From: an uncultured Dorea sp.
GTDB lineage: Bacteria; Bacillota_A; Clostridia; Lachnospirales; Lachnospiraceae
Reading direction: 5' to 3'
Assembly: GCA_948468495.1 (NCBI GenBank)
Contig: CAOKJI010000085.1
Coordinates: 1-6,986 of the forward strand
Length of the DNA stretch: 6,986 bases
Part shown: positions 1 to 5,345 of the stretch, piece by piece
How the letters are laid out: every line of letters begins with the position of its first letter
Numbering within the stretch: the stretch's first letter is position 1
Notes under the pieces: generated by a model
What the model saw: the letters and a program-made list of their open reading frames with translations, nothing else
Databases searched by the model: none
What the model was told of the DNA's origin: nothing
Program-made: the position numbers and the translations under genes

Positions 1-1334
1 CAAACCGTTTTCTTATGGAAGACGGGAATTTGGATGACAAAGAAAAGAAGTTTTTTTCATCTGTGGATGTGAACATGGACGAAACGACGGCAACGATGGC
101 GCTTCACCAGTTATCCATCTATTTATCCCGATATTACGGAAAAAAGGTAATTATTCTGTTGGATGAGTACGATACGCCGATGCAGGAAGCCTATGTAAAC
201 GGGTATTGGGATGAATTGGCTTCCTTTACCAGAAGTATGTTTAACGCGGCATTTAAAACAAATGTTTGCCTGGAGCGGGCAATGATGACAGGGATTACCA
301 GGGTAAGCAAAGAGTCCATATTTTCTGATTTGAATAATCTGGAAGTGGTTACTGCCACTTCCGACAAGTATGCGGATTGTTTCGGCTTTTGTGAAGATGA
401 AGTTTTTGCCGCCCTGGCTGAATATGGTTTATCTGAAAAGAAGCAGGAAGTGAAAACATGGTATGACGGGTTTGTATTTGGCGGGCAAAAAGATATCTAT
501 AATCCATGGTCGATTCTGAATTACCTGGATAAAAAGAAGACAGGGACATATTGGGCAAACTCCAGTTCCAATCATTTGGCAGGTAAACTGATTCGGGAAG
601 GGAGCCAAAATCTGAAGAGGGATTTTGAGTGTCTTTTGCGGGGAAAATCAATCATTATGGAATTGGATGAACAGATTGTTTATGATCAGTTAGGCGATGA
701 TGAACAGGCGATATGGAGCCTTTTGCTTGCCAGCGGCTATTTAAAGGTGAAAGATTTGAAGACCTATGCGACAGAATTTGGAGAATGGAAGCAGGAATAT
801 GAGCTGGAATTGACGAATTTTGAAGTAGGGGCAATGTTCCGCCACATGATAAGAAAATGGTTCAGCCGCGCGGCGGGAGGGTATAACGATTTTATCAAAG
901 CATTGCTGCTTGATGATGTAAAAGGTATGAACATATATATAAATAAAGTGGCAATGACTACGTTTAGTTATTTTGATACCGGAAAGAACCCCTCAGAAGA
1001 AGCGCCCGAACGCTTCTATCATGGTTTTGTTTTAGGCTTGATGGTAGAGCTTGCAGATCGCTATGTATTGGCCTCTAACCGGGAAAGTGGATTTGGGCGT
1101 TATGATGTAATGCTGGAACCAAGAAAACCGGGAGACGCCGGAATTATTATAGAGTTTAAGGTACAGGATAATTCGGAAGAAAAAGAACTTTCTGAAACGG
1201 CAAACGCGGCGCTGAGACAGATTGAAGAAAAGAAATATGCAACAATGCTGATAGAGAAGGGCGTTACAAAAGAAAAAATCAGGATCTATGGTTTTGCTTT
1301 TTGCGGTAAGCGGGTATTGATTGAAAGAGGGTAA
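1..1334 (+). CDS. AAA-ATPase-like protein with C-terminal PD-(D/E)XK nuclease domain (5'-truncated by window edge)
   Basis: The reading frame is open from base 3, with no start codon needed at the ATG at 15, so the gene begins upstream of the window. 443 codons are visible. Counting the ATG at 15 as residue 1, LLDEYDTPM (residues 48-56) is the Walker B-like motif of the AAA-ATPase-like family (PF09820 type). The Walker A motif expected N-terminal to it is missing because of the window edge. The C-terminus holds a PD-(D/E)XK signature: RYDVML with D364, followed by IIIEFKV with E380 and K382, as in the PDDEXK_9 (PF08011) family. These proteins are very common in gut Lachnospiraceae and often occur in many copies. 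Their biological role is not established; links to mobile DNA or defence are only suspected. A methyltransferase gene starts 59 bp downstream. I am confident of the family but not of a function. Confidence 0.9.
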   Translation, partial: NRFLMEDGNLDDKEKKFFSSVDVNMDETTATMALHQLSIYLSRYYGKKVIILLDEYDTPMQEAYVNGYWDELASFTRSMFNAAFKTNVCLERAMMTGITRVSKESIFSDLNNLEVVTATSDKYADCFGFCEDEVFAALAEYGLSEKKQEVKTWYDGFVFGGQKDIYNPWSILNYLDKKKTGTYWANSSSNHLAGKLIREGSQNLKRDFECLLRGKSIIMELDEQIVYDQLGDDEQAIWSLLLASGYLKVKDLKTYATEFGEWKQEYELELTNFEVGAMFRHMIRKWFSRAAGGYNDFIKALLLDDVKGMNIYINKVAMTTFSYFDTGKNPSEEAPERFYHGFVLGLMVELADRYVLASNRESGFGRYDVMLEPRKPGDAGIIIEFKVQDNSEEKELSETANAALRQIEEKKYATMLIEKGVTKEKIRIYGFAFCGKRVLIERG

Positions 1335-1369
1335 AGGAATTTCTCATATCAGATTATCACAGATTTTTA

Positions 1370-1375
1370 TATAAT
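1370..1375 (+). promoter_or_regulatory. candidate -10 element (TATAAT) ahead of the methyltransferase gene
   Basis: A perfect TATAAT lies 19 bp before the methyltransferase start. At 17 bp spacing the -35 position reads TATCAG, a poor match. The predicted start of transcription would fall at about 1382, right at the ribosome binding site, giving an almost absent leader. Chance occurrence in AT-rich DNA is possible, so this is only a candidate. Confidence 0.3.
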
Positions 1376-1393
1376 TCAAGAAAAGGAGGTCAG

Positions 1394-2039
1394 ATGAAAA
1401 TGAAACAGGAAGAATATTGGAACCGTGTATCAGAAAAAAAGGGAATTTACTACGCCCTTTCAGGCCGGGGAATTTTCAAAATATGTGAAAAGGGATAATA
1501 GTATTCTTGATGTAGGCTGTGGATATGGAAGAACGCTTGGCGAACTGTATTATAACGGCTATCGCAACCTGATTGGCATTGATTTTTCAAAAGGTATGAT
1601 AGCAAGGGGAAAACAGCAGTTTCCGTATCTTGATTTACGTGTAAAAGACGACGCTAAAATATCCCTGCCGGACGCAAGTATTGACGCCGTAATTCTCTTT
1701 GCAGTTTTAACCTGCATACGGACAAATGAAGGGCAGGAGCAGCTATTATCGGAAATTAAACGGATATTGAAACCGCAGGGGATTTTGTATGTGAATGATT
1801 TCCTGCTGAATACAGATGAACGTAATCTCACAAGATATGCAAAATACAAAGAAACTTATGGCATATACGGTGTGTTTGAACTTCCGGAAGGCGCGGTATG
1901 CCGGCATCATGATGAAACATGGATAAAACAACTTTTGAAGGATTTTTCGGAACAGGAATACAGCCATTTGACATTTACAACAATGAATGGGAATAAATCA
2001 AACGGCTTTTATTTTATAGGGCGGTTAAATGATTTTTAA
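1394..2039 (+). pseudogene. class I SAM-dependent methyltransferase, reading frame broken by a +1 insertion near the N-terminus
   Basis: A strong ribosome binding site, AAAGGAGGT (1382-1390), precedes ATG at 1394 and a second ATG at 1400. This frame reads MKMKQEEYWNRVSEKK, then runs into A7G3 (1434-1443) and stops about 19 codons later. The remaining protein continues in another frame from 1443 (EFTTPFQAGEFSKYV...) to the stop at 2039. Removing one base from the A/G run would give one continuous protein of about 214 residues, the usual size for such enzymes. The SAM-binding glycine-rich motif DVGCGYGRT is at 1509-1535, followed by LIGIDFS (motif II region, acidic residue at the end of beta 2). 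The substrate cannot be told from sequence. As read, either the gene is a recent pseudogene, or the base is a sequencing error in a homopolymer, or translation begins at the GTG at 1425, which has no evident ribosome binding site. The SAM-binding core is intact in every case. Confidence 0.8.
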
Positions 2040-2059
2040 GCAATTATAAATAAGGCTCC

Positions 2060-2122
2060 ATGGTGAAAAATGACGCTCTTCCAGGCGCTGAATTTACCAT
2101 TATTAATGCAATGCTGCACTGA
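2060..2122 (+). pseudogene. relic resembling the start of a Cna_B/SpaA-type surface adhesin repeat
   Basis: Read from the ATG at 2060, 20 codons end in TGA at 2120-2122 and include KNDALPGAEFTIINA. The pattern 'K.D..g..LpGAeFti.n' is the typical opening strand of Cna protein B-type / SpaA prealbumin-like domains of Gram-positive pilins and adhesins. The frame is closed upstream by a TAA at 2051, and no such domain continues downstream. No ribosome binding site is apparent. It reads best as a small leftover of an adhesin gene, though chance resemblance over such a short stretch cannot be excluded. Confidence 0.35.
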
Positions 2123-2162
2123 TATGACCGGCTGACGCCGAAGCCAAAGAAAACAAAAAAGG

Positions 2163-2205
2163 GGAAGGCAGAGAGGAAAAATAAATTTTTCTCGGCCTTC
2201 CTTTT
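2163..2205. terminator. strong hairpin terminator, probably bidirectional
   Basis: GGAAGGC (2163-2169) pairs perfectly with GCCTTCC (2195-2201), and an inner GAAAAAT/ATTTTTC stem with a two-base loop extends it. On the + strand TTTT follows (2202-2205). On the - strand the hairpin is followed by a long U-rich run, the complement of AAAACAAAAAA at about 2150-2160. It lies about 120 bp after the methyltransferase stop and probably ends that transcript. It could also stop transcription entering from the opposite side. Confidence 0.75.
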
Positions 2206-2450
2206 ATTATGTCTGTATGTATTTCGGTTCCTGTAACTGTTCCTGCGCCAGAATGCTTTTTTATCAAATAATTGTTCCGGGTCTTTTACAATTGCCAAAG
2301 TTCTATTGATATGACGATATTTTTTATAAGTCTGATTTTGATAATGAGAATAAGCGATATTTAAAAGTAAGGTATCATGAAGAGAAAAAATCATTTATCA
2401 GGAAGATTATTTGTCTAAAATTTCACAATATTTAAATATAAATACAAGTG
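2206..2450. other. non-coding gap, no supported gene
   Basis: About 245 bp without a credible + strand gene. On the - strand an open frame crosses this stretch (ATG at 2394 end, through the terminator to 2044), but it has no ribosome binding site and its product has a low-complexity basic stretch and no recognised domain. It runs through the hairpin terminator, which argues against a functional gene. It could be the remnant of an older gene. Confidence 0.4.
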
Positions 2451-2481
2451 AACGTTACAATTTTTGACAAAAACGTTACAA
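2451..2481. repeat. direct repeat pair AACGTTACAA, 21-bp period
   Basis: Two perfect copies of AACGTTACAA lie at 2451-2460 and 2472-2481, exactly 21 bp apart start to start, about two helical turns. Taken as 9-mers they are separated by 12 bp, the layout of LytTR-family response-regulator sites. Each copy fits 7 of 9 positions of the published LytTR consensus [TA][AC][CA]GTTN[AG][TG], failing the last two. Multiple short repeats of this period also occur at the ends of some IS21-type insertion sequences, so a transposon-end relic is an alternative. Confidence 0.5.
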
Positions 2482-2703
2482 AAAACGACATCCCTATTGA
2501 ATTGTGGCAGTAAATATGGTAAGAAGTAGCAAATAGATGCGGATGTTATTTCTAAGAGAATACAAAGAAGGGGCTTGCAGACTTCTGCAATGAGGCATGC
2601 CCGGAGAGACGGGGAGATTATAACTGAGGGAGAAGATTCGCAGATCTCTGCTTTATATCTGAGCTTGCATAATATCAGAGTGATAAGATAAGAAAAATGC
2701 AAA
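2482..2703. other. non-coding stretch with small palindromes
   Basis: No gene is supported here. Visible structures are TTGCAG/CTGCAA (2575-2580/2585-2590, loop of four) and GCAGA/TCTGC (2640-2644/2647-2651, loop of two). Two tiny frames overlap at ATGA (18 and 33 codons, from about 2536 to 2692), without a clear ribosome binding site or recognised sequence. The hairpins lack U-tracts, so they are not convincing terminators. Confidence 0.35.
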
Positions 2704-2733
2704 TTTTTGGGTGAAAAGTGTCTGTTTTTGGGG
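2704..2733. repeat. direct repeat pair TTTTTGGG, 21-bp period
   Basis: TTTTTGGG occurs at 2704-2711 and TTTTTGGGG at 2725-2733, again 21 bp apart start to start, with GTGAAAAGTGTCTG between the copies. The shared period with the two other repeat pairs in this gap is the main reason to record it. The core itself is low-complexity and could arise by chance. Confidence 0.35.
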
Positions 2734-2762
2734 TTTGGTTGGAATTCCTCTGATAGTATGGT

Positions 2763-2790
2763 ATGACAAAACAAAATACAAAGCTATATT
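2763..2790 (+). promoter_or_regulatory. candidate sigma-70/A-type promoter (ATGACA-16-TATATT)
   Basis: ATGACA (2763-2768) matches five of six -35 positions. TATATT (2785-2790) matches five of six -10 positions, with a 16-bp spacer. Transcription would start near 2797 and run toward the spike operon. It lies upstream of the 21-bp repeat pair at 2845-2879. Confidence 0.35.
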
Positions 2791-2844
2791 TGTTAAATAA
2801 CGATATAAAAATAAAAAAAGTGATATTTATGGGATGGTAAGAAA

Positions 2845-2879
2845 AATTCGCGGACAAAAAGTGACAATTCGCGGACAAA
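2845..2879. repeat. direct repeat pair AATTCGCGGACAAA, 21-bp period
   Basis: The 14-mer AATTCGCGGACAAA occurs perfectly at 2845-2858 and 2866-2879, 21 bp apart start to start. The spacer AAGTGAC joins them into a tandem unit. A 14-base perfect repeat is unlikely by chance. It ends 22 bp before an extended -10 element, so it could be an activator site for the spike operon. The GTGACAATTCGCGGACA unit also resembles, from memory only, terminal repeats of IS21-type elements. Confidence 0.65.
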
Positions 2880-2910
2880 TTCACATTACTGACGAAAAAA
2901 ATGCTATGAT
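2880..2910 (+). promoter_or_regulatory. candidate extended -10 promoter for the spike operon
   Basis: TGCTATGAT (2902-2910) is an extended -10 (TGn plus TATGAT, five of six). The best -35 is TTCACA at 2880-2885, with a long 19-bp spacer, so an activator bound to the adjacent repeats could be needed. Predicted transcription starts at about 2917, giving a leader of about 240 nt before the first ribosome binding site of the spike operon. Confidence 0.45.
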
Positions 2911-2953
2911 AATGGTGACGTAAATAGTCAGTTCTGTTCCTGTTTAAAGAAGA

Positions 2954-3035
2954 TGCGGACAGTGGGTGTTCCTCCGGGCTTCAATGGGCGAATATGCGTC
3001 CGGAGCAGGGAGGGAGAAAATGCGATCCGTCCGCA
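2954..3035 (+). ncRNA. possible structured leader (nested inverted repeats)
   Basis: TGCGGAC (2954-2960) is the exact inverse complement of GTCCGCA (3029-3035). Inside it, CTCCGG (2972-2977) pairs with CCGGAG (3000-3005). The stretch is visibly more GC-rich than the DNA on either side. I do not recognise a known riboswitch class. A third, weaker pair follows at 3072-3077/3094-3099 (ATGCAA/TTGCAT). The loop of the outer stem contains the ribosome binding site and start of the small ORF at 3020, so folding and translation could affect each other. Confidence 0.35.
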
Positions 3036-3118
3036 GCCGTAGTTGTCCATCCGGTTATCGGGGCAGTCAGGATGCAAGTTTCGGACATAATATTTGCATA
3101 TGTAGAAATGAGTTATAA
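3020..3118 (+). CDS. possible 32-residue small ORF in the leader
   Basis: GGGAGGGAG (3008-3016) lies at suitable spacing before ATG at 3020. The frame encodes 32 residues beginning MRSVRSRSCPSGYRG, with three cysteines (one early, two in a CxC near the end) and many arginines and serines. It stops with TAA at 3116-3118, 40 bp before the start of the next gene. The good ribosome binding site is the main evidence; no homology is recognised. It could be a leader peptide, or non-functional. The longer frame that opens at 2994 in another phase lacks a ribosome binding site and is not preferred. Confidence 0.3.
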   Translation: MRSVRSRSCPSGYRGSQDASFGHNICICRNEL

Positions 3119-3158
3119 AAGCTCTATAAATCAAAATGTAATATATCAGGAGGGAGAT

Positions 3159-3455
3159 ATGAGGATAATAAAGCTTGGAGTCGAACCGTTTGAAATGATA
3201 TCCATTTTAAAATATGATGAGGTTCAGCAGATGAACGAACACGGATCAGCGCGTATATCAGGGCTGATTCCATATGATAAAAGGGATGAGTATCTGAAAA
3301 TGGCGGCAAAGGAAACTTGGGTTAAAATCCTGGGCTATGACGAGGAAGAGAAGGAAACGATCCTGTTTTACGGTAAAGATACAGTAAGGCTATTGGCGCG
3401 TATTGGATTGGCAAATATGCGGTTCACATGCGGCTACAGATTACTGCCAAAATAA
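3159..3455 (+). CDS. short VgrG/gpD-like protein with first barrel domain only (possible truncated copy)
   Basis: The start is ATG at 3159, with AGGAGGGAG immediately upstream. An in-frame ATG at 2994 has no ribosome binding site. The 98-residue product has the layout of the first beta-barrel of VgrG/phage gpD proteins: MNEHGSARISGLI (residues 25-37) matches INEHAWLELNGIL (residues 27-39) of the next gene, and ILFYG (68-72) matches the ALFRG strand there (72-76). The remaining gp27-like, OB-fold and tail parts are absent. After YGK the frame-0 tail looks less protein-like. Another frame in the same DNA reads AYWIGKYAVHMRLQITAK, which fits the expected closing strands better, suggesting a frameshift near 3372-3380. 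The stop overlaps the next gene's ribosome binding site. It is either a decayed duplicate or a single-domain spike accessory. Confidence 0.6.
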   Translation: MRIIKLGVEPFEMISILKYDEVQQMNEHGSARISGLIPYDKRDEYLKMAAKETWVKILGYDEEEKETILFYGKDTVRLLARIGLANMRFTCGYRLLPK

Positions 3456-3465
3456 AGGAGGAAAC

Positions 3466-4755
3466 ATGGAGATCAATCAGGAGATTTCTCTGGAAACGGA
3501 GCTCCCGTTTCAGTCTGTACAGGATTTTACGATGAATTGGGAAATAAACGAGCATGCATGGCTGGAGCTGAACGGCATACTGCGGCAGGATCACTGGGAC
3601 AAGGTTTGCGGCAGAGATTATGTGGGAACAGAAATAGCGGTGTTTCTGGCAGACAGTATTGAGCAGAGCACAGGCGGCGCGCTGTTCCGGGGGATTATAC
3701 GGGATGTGAAGCTGCTTTGGGGCCATGGGGTTGGCATGGCGCGTATAGCCGCATCGTCAGCTTCGATTAAACTGGATGAGGAAGAGCAGAGGCTGTGCCG
3801 TTCCTTCCAGAATCCTTCGCTAAGCTATGCCGACGCAGCGAAGCTGATAGCAGAGACAGGAGGCGGGAAGCTGATCTGCACCGTGGAGAAAAAGGAGATA
3901 GAACGGCCGTTTATCTGTTACCGGGAAACCATATGGGAATTTCTTAAGAGACTCGCAAGCTGTCAGGGCGCGTTTCTCGTGCCGGATATAAAGACGGGCC
4001 GCCCCAATCTGTGGTATGGGATGCGATCCGGAAAGCAGATCGATGTGGATCTGGCCGGAGATTCGGCCTGGGTACATATTCACAAACGCTATGGAAATGG
4101 CGGTAAGAGCAGGGCCGTAAAGACAATTGGGTTGGAACGCAGGGCCAGCTATTCCCTGGGAGACTGGGCTGTAAGCCAGGGAGAAACGTTTGTCATTCAT
4201 GCGGCAGAAGCGAAAATGGACAGAGGAGATATCACATTTTCTTATCAGATGTCGCCGCAGAGGGATCTGGTAAAAAAGCCGTATTATAACGAAGCGTTTA
4301 CAGGACTGAGCCTGTGGTGTACGGTAAAGGAGACGAAAAATGAGGCGGTGCGGGTTGCCTTTGATATAGACAATGAAGAAGGCGAGTGGTTTTTTCCATG
4401 GCGGCCGGAAACCGGGAATGCGCTGTACGCCATGCCGGAGACCGGAGCCAGAGCGGCGGTATGCTTTGCAAACCATAATGAGGGATCCGGGTTTGCAGTG
4501 CGCTGTTCGGGACAGCCGCCTGAAAACCAGGAGCCAAAGGATAAATCAATCGTTATTCCGGCAGACGGAAAAATCGAGCTGTTCACCGGCAGATTGAATT
4601 TCCGCAAAAAGGATGAAATCATGGAATTAAACGATTCCAGCGGTATTGATTTCAGAGGAGGTCGGATGGGGATAGAGGCAGTCGGGAAGGTGAAGCTCCA
4701 GGCAGCGCAGATTTCGCTGGATGCAGTAACGGAGATAAAGGCAACGACAGAATAG
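3466..4755 (+). CDS. VgrG-like contractile injection system spike protein
   Basis: The start is ATG at 3466 after AAAGGAGG (3454-3461). An upstream in-frame start would overlap the previous gene. The 429-residue protein has the modular layout of VgrG/Pvc8-type spikes. A gp27/gpD-like barrel covers about residues 13-105 (INEHAWLELNGIL, ALFRGIIRDV). A second gp27-like part follows, with RSFQNPSLSYADAAKLIAE (112-130), RPFICYRETIWEFLKRLA (147-164) and GAFLVPDIKTGRPNLWYG (168-185). A gp5-like OB fold covers about 280-350 (VRVAFDI, EWFFPWRPE, MPETGARAAVCF, GFAVRCSG). A short beta-rich tail (360-429) has alternating hydrophobic strands, fitting a needle stem. Such proteins form the trimeric spike at the end of a contracting tube, capped by a PAAR-like protein, which is encoded two genes downstream. 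No effector domain is fused to its C-terminus. It is shorter than classical T6SS VgrG but consistent with Gram-positive phage-tail-like or eCIS-type spikes. Confidence 0.85.
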   Translation: MEINQEISLETELPFQSVQDFTMNWEINEHAWLELNGILRQDHWDKVCGRDYVGTEIAVFLADSIEQSTGGALFRGIIRDVKLLWGHGVGMARIAASSASIKLDEEEQRLCRSFQNPSLSYADAAKLIAETGGGKLICTVEKKEIERPFICYRETIWEFLKRLASCQGAFLVPDIKTGRPNLWYGMRSGKQIDVDLAGDSAWVHIHKRYGNGGKSRAVKTIGLERRASYSLGDWAVSQGETFVIHAAEAKMDRGDITFSYQMSPQRDLVKKPYYNEAFTGLSLWCTVKETKNEAVRVAFDIDNEEGEWFFPWRPETGNALYAMPETGARAAVCFANHNEGSGFAVRCSGQPPENQEPKDKSIVIPADGKIELFTGRLNFRKKDEIMELNDSSGIDFRGGRMGIEAVGKVKLQAAQISLDAVTEIKATTE

Positions 4756-4772
4756 CCATACATTTGTATGGC
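4755..4772 (+). other. perfect stem-loop overlapping the spike gene stop codon
   Basis: GCCATAC (4755-4761) and GTATGGC (4766-4772) form a perfect 7-bp stem with an ATTT loop; the first base is the last base of the VgrG-like gene's TAG. No U-tract follows, so it is unlikely to be a terminator. It could protect or punctuate the mRNA inside the operon. Confidence 0.4.
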
Positions 4773-4856
4773 GACGCATGAACGGCTCATTTTGTTGCCG
4801 CTGGAAGCGGTTTAAGAGTGGACCGCTCCGGCGTTTTCACAGGGAGGCGTGGGGAT

Positions 4857-5345
4857 ATGAAATATTTCATACTGCGGCAGCATCCGTATTTTTCGGAAAG
4901 CTTCCGCCTGGACGGCTGGCAGGAGGTAATCAAGCCTAAGTGGATCTGCATGGAGGAATTCTACAAGACGCCCCGCAGGTGCGTTATCAGTGCATCCATG
5001 GGAGAATTTACGCCGTTTCCTGACATTGTGACAGTTCCGTTCCTGCTGATAAGCCGTCTGATGGCCGAAGTAGCGGGAATGTACGGAGAACCGGTATTTA
5101 AACGAGACGTGATTATTATCAATGAACGGGATAAACAAAGCAGGCATTATCACCTGATATTGCCCGAAGCGATCGGGCATGGAAGCGCCCTGCTCGGGGA
5201 AAGCCATCTCTTTTACATGAATATTGATAAACAAAAAGAGCTCGTGGTAAGCCAGGATTATGCGGAAAGCATTTTGCGTCGGGGAGCTGTGGGCATTGCG
5301 CTAAAGGAATGGGATATGAAGGAGGGGAGACATGATGGAAAATAA
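4857..5345 (+). CDS. uncharacterised 162-residue protein, weakly Imm11/DUF1629-like
   Basis: I chose ATG at 4857, with AGGGAGG at 4841-4847. The GTG at 4818 in the same frame has no good ribosome binding site. The soluble 162-residue product starts MKYFILRQHP and has no signal peptide or membrane segment. The layout resembles the Imm11/DUF1629 family: a central VPFLLISRLMAEVA helix (60-73), a strand FKRDVIIINERD (81-92), YHLILPEAI (98-106), and an end SQDYAESILRRGAVGIAL (132-149). That likeness is from pattern memory and is not strong. Lying between spike and tip genes, it may be a loading adaptor/chaperone for the tip or cargo rather than a true immunity protein. Its last 14 bases overlap the PAAR-like gene, pointing to coupled translation. 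Confidence 0.65.
   Translation: MKYFILRQHPYFSESFRLDGWQEVIKPKWICMEEFYKTPRRCVISASMGEFTPFPDIVTVPFLLISRLMAEVAGMYGEPVFKRDVIIINERDKQSRHYHLILPEAIGHGSALLGESHLFYMNIDKQKELVVSQDYAESILRRGAVGIALKEWDMKEGRHDGK

Noticed and set aside
1435..1441. A AAA AAG slippery heptamer in the methyltransferase start frame, suggesting programmed -1 frameshifting
   Set aside because: The heptamer is in the right phase for a -1 shift, but the rest of the enzyme lies in the +1 frame, so a -1 slip would not restore it.
2044..2394. 116-codon open frame on the - strand
   Set aside because: It has no ribosome binding site, runs through a strong hairpin terminator, and its product has no recognised domain. It is perhaps a gene remnant, but not supportable as a gene.
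2451..2879. CRISPR array
   Set aside because: The repeats occur only as pairs of 8-14 bp with 21-bp period, and their sequences differ between pairs. There are no regular spacers of 30 bp or more.
2415..2884. Two overlapping - strand open frames of 119 and 69 codons across the repeat-rich gap
   Set aside because: Their products are low-complexity, Phe/Ile/Leu/Tyr-rich translations of AT-rich DNA without ribosome binding sites or recognised motifs.
2954..3035. Known riboswitch (c-di-GMP, ZTP or THF type) in the leader
   Set aside because: The conserved core motifs of these classes as I remember them are not present; only generic inverted repeats are visible.
2994..3158. N-terminal extension of the first spike-operon gene starting at the ATG at 2994
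   Set aside because: There is no ribosome binding site at 2994. The extra 55 residues do not resemble a VgrG N-terminus, while AGGAGGGAG stands directly before the ATG at 3159.
3820..4476. 218-codon open frame on the - strand opposite the VgrG-like gene
   Set aside because: The + strand frame has clear VgrG motifs and a strong ribosome binding site. The antisense product has no family likeness and is a shadow.
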